NCBI GenBank assembly: GCA_034696485.1
Contig: JAQIWT010001523.1
Location: 1 to 10,473 of the forward strand
DNA length: 10,473 nt
Reading direction: 5' to 3'
From: Isohypsibius dastychi
Taxonomy: Eukaryota > Tardigrada > Eutardigrada > Parachela > Isohypsibiidae
Below are positions 9,041 to 10,473 of the stretch, in pieces. Below the pieces are notes generated by a model. The model saw nothing but the letters and a program-made list of their open reading frames with translations, was not told where the DNA came from and did no database searches. A program made the position numbers and the translations under genes. Within the stretch, counting starts at the first letter, position 1; every line of letters begins with the position of its first letter.

Positions 9041-9256
9041 CATCCGGTGTCCGGTGTCGCGTTTCTCTTGTAAGTGCAACGAAAGAATGTTCAAAACTTT
9101 TCTTGTAATCCAGTACAGAACCTTTAAATTTGTGAATGGTTCCGGAACTATTTTTCAGGTGAGACATAGAGTTTATTTTCCACGAATCTCAAGAAATTGA
9201 AAGTTTTTGGACGTGTGATGCAAAACCGGCTGTTATGTATGTATTGTGGTTCATAT
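9041..9256. other. Spacer between the minus-strand block and HES
   Basis: No gene supported. It includes a + strand ATGGCGGCG start with a donor (CAG|GTGAGA) near 9159 and a second minus-strand AATAAA at 9177-9172 that could serve HES as an alternative poly(A) signal. Confidence 0.4.
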
Positions 9257-9262
9257 TTTATT
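9257..9262 (-). terminator. HES poly(A) signal immediately after the stop codon
   Basis: On the minus strand AATAAA begins only 6 nt after the TGA (9271-9269), predicting a 3'UTR of roughly 25-40 nt. A second AATAAA at 9177-9172 would give about 115 nt. Both are canonical; which is used cannot be seen. Confidence 0.5.
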
Positions 9263-9268
9263 GAGAAG

Positions 9269-10152
9269 TCACCATGGCCGCCACACGTTTTCTGAATCAC
9301 TGCATAAGGAATTAGAGCTATCAGGAGAGTGGGATGAGCGAGAACTGCAGTTACTGGAAAAATAATGAACTGAATAATCTAAGGGCGCGTTAATGCTTGG
9401 TTCCATCCTTTGTGGTACCGGTGAGGTGGTCTCATCCTGTCCTGGACTGGATTCTTTTTGAGTCCAAGTGCACATGTATTCGTCGGAAGGGGATCTGGAA
9501 CTGCATGGATGGCTTTTCAAACTGAACGGAGATAATAATGCAGCTAGTTGTGAAGAGTGTCTTGGATGAAATGTTAGGTTCGTGAATTGAGGAGCTGCCG
9601 AAACATTCGGAGAGGTTAGCCTAGTCAAATGACTGGCGAGCTTCTGGACGGCACTGGAATTTGTTTCGGCGTTGATCTTCAGATACTGGGAGACCTCACT
9701 GGCACAAGCGGCGTATCCAGATCGAAATCCGTCGAGTTCGGTTGACTTTTTCGAGTCGAGGGTTTTCTGAACAGATTGGAGGTGGCGAACTGTCAGCTCA
9801 AGAATGTCAGCCTTTTCCAGTTTACTGGCATGGCGAGGGCACTATAAAAATAGGAGAATCTGTCAACATTATTCTAGATTAGTTTTTTCAGCTTTTCTTA
9901 CGTCGGAAGCCTTCATCGATTTTAGTATGATGGTTTTCAGATCAGCTAAACTCTGATTAATCCGCTGACGTCGTCTTCGTTCCATTGCCGGTTTGCTGCT
10001 CTGAAAATGCAGACAGATTTGTTAATATTGGATTATTAACATTTGGTCAACCAGTTCGTGATATTTTCACAGCTAGATAAATTTGATACTGAATTAATTA
10101 CCTTCCGATTTTCTTTGGCGCTCAAAGTGGGAATAGCACGGTCCATCGGCAT
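9269..10152 (-). CDS. HES/Hairy-type bHLH-Orange transcriptional repressor, three exons
   Basis: A Notch-pathway-type repressor that binds E/N-box DNA as a dimer and recruits Groucho/TLE. Minus-strand exons: 10152-10102, 10000-9902 and 9841-9269 (introns 101 and 60 bp, both phase 0), 240 aa. The basic region has the family's proline (KPAMERRRRQRIN, 20-32); helix 1 follows to about residue 47, the loop includes KASDCPRHA, and helix 2 starts at KLEKADILELTV (57-68). The Orange domain is recognisable by GFRSGYAACASEVSQYL (88-104). A Ser/Pro-rich linker leads to the terminal tetrapeptide WRPW (237-240), the Groucho-binding motif. I chose the ATG at 10152; Met3 (10146) is also possible. WRPW rather than YRPW, together with the basic-region proline, argues for HES over HEY. 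Which HES paralogue it is cannot be set from sequence alone. Confidence 0.95.
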
Positions 10153-10473
10153 TTTGACTTAGTTCCTTGCGAAAATAGTATGAGATCAGTTTCAGCAGAA
10201 CGCTTCACTTGTACGTAAAAGAATATTTCCGTGAATGAAAATTGTTTGGGACAGCGCCAGGTATTTATGGGTTGCACTTAAAGACCGCCTACCGGTCTCG
10301 ATGATCTGACAGTTGACCATTGGCCATTTCCGACCCGAACTACACGCGTGCCTACTCAATCAATGTCGAAGGTCACTTGATTCATAGTGAAAATAGACTA
10401 CCAGAAAAGACCTGCAAGAGGGACACTTATGGGACGCCGTAGATTAACATGTGCACGTGACTTCACTGAGCCG
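10153..10473. promoter_or_regulatory. HES upstream region with E-boxes and a TATA-like box
   Basis: Upstream of the HES start on the minus strand. A TATA-like ATAAATA (10268-10262 on minus) lies about 110 nt before the ATG, predicting a short leader. Further up are a palindromic CACGCGTG (10343-10350), which contains the class C CACGNG core preferred by Hairy/HES proteins, and a canonical E-box CACGTG (10454-10459). An inverted repeat AGACCG-N5-CGGTCT spans 10282-10298. These fit negative autoregulation as known for HES genes; this is inference from motifs. Confidence 0.45.

Noticed and set aside
8913-9200. + strand ORF containing an ATGGCGGCG start and a donor near 9159
   Set aside because: No continuation exon is seen before the HES 3' end on the other strand, the product is not recognisable, and it overlaps the more coherent minus-strand segments.

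Overview
This window is nuclear DNA from a bilaterian animal with a compact genome. Three multi-exon genes can be spliced by hand with GT-AG introns of about 50-210 bp (most under 100 bp), and gene density is high. The recognisable products are animal-type: a Rab21 GTPase, V-ATPase subunit G, a sigma-1 receptor and a HES repressor ending in WRPW. I cannot name the phylum. The short introns and mid-range GC would fit several small-genome invertebrates, such as flatworms or tardigrades.

Layout: 1-1073 is upstream sequence with a possible 5'UTR intron of Rab21. RAB21 lies on + at 1074-2062 in six exons (217 aa), with a poly(A) signal at 2257-2262. 2063-3090 is intergenic, with a tRNA-like A-box/hairpin element and two ETS-like sites. 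The V-ATPase G subunit lies on + at 3091-3441 in one coding exon, with its ATG directly after a splice acceptor. SIGMAR1 lies on - at 4847-3731 in five exons (223 aa, the same length as human) and converges on the V-ATPase gene with apparently overlapping 3'UTRs. Two neighbouring perfect palindromes lie upstream of it at 4993-5029. 5516-6453 (-) holds an unrecognised, probably spliced gene. 6454-7700 is AT-rich and mostly unexplained. 7711-9040 (-) is full of coding-like fragments broken by frame changes and in-frame stops: a pseudogene or a gene whose splicing I could not resolve. HES lies on - at 10152-9269 in three exons (240 aa), with upstream E-boxes and a TATA-like box.

The four firm genes do not form one pathway. 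Rab21 and V-ATPase both act on endosomes, but that is probably coincidental. The clearest architectural signals are the tail-to-tail overlap of V-ATPase G and SIGMAR1, the palindromes upstream of SIGMAR1, the likely HES autoregulatory sites, and the undeciphered minus-strand block between SIGMAR1 and HES.
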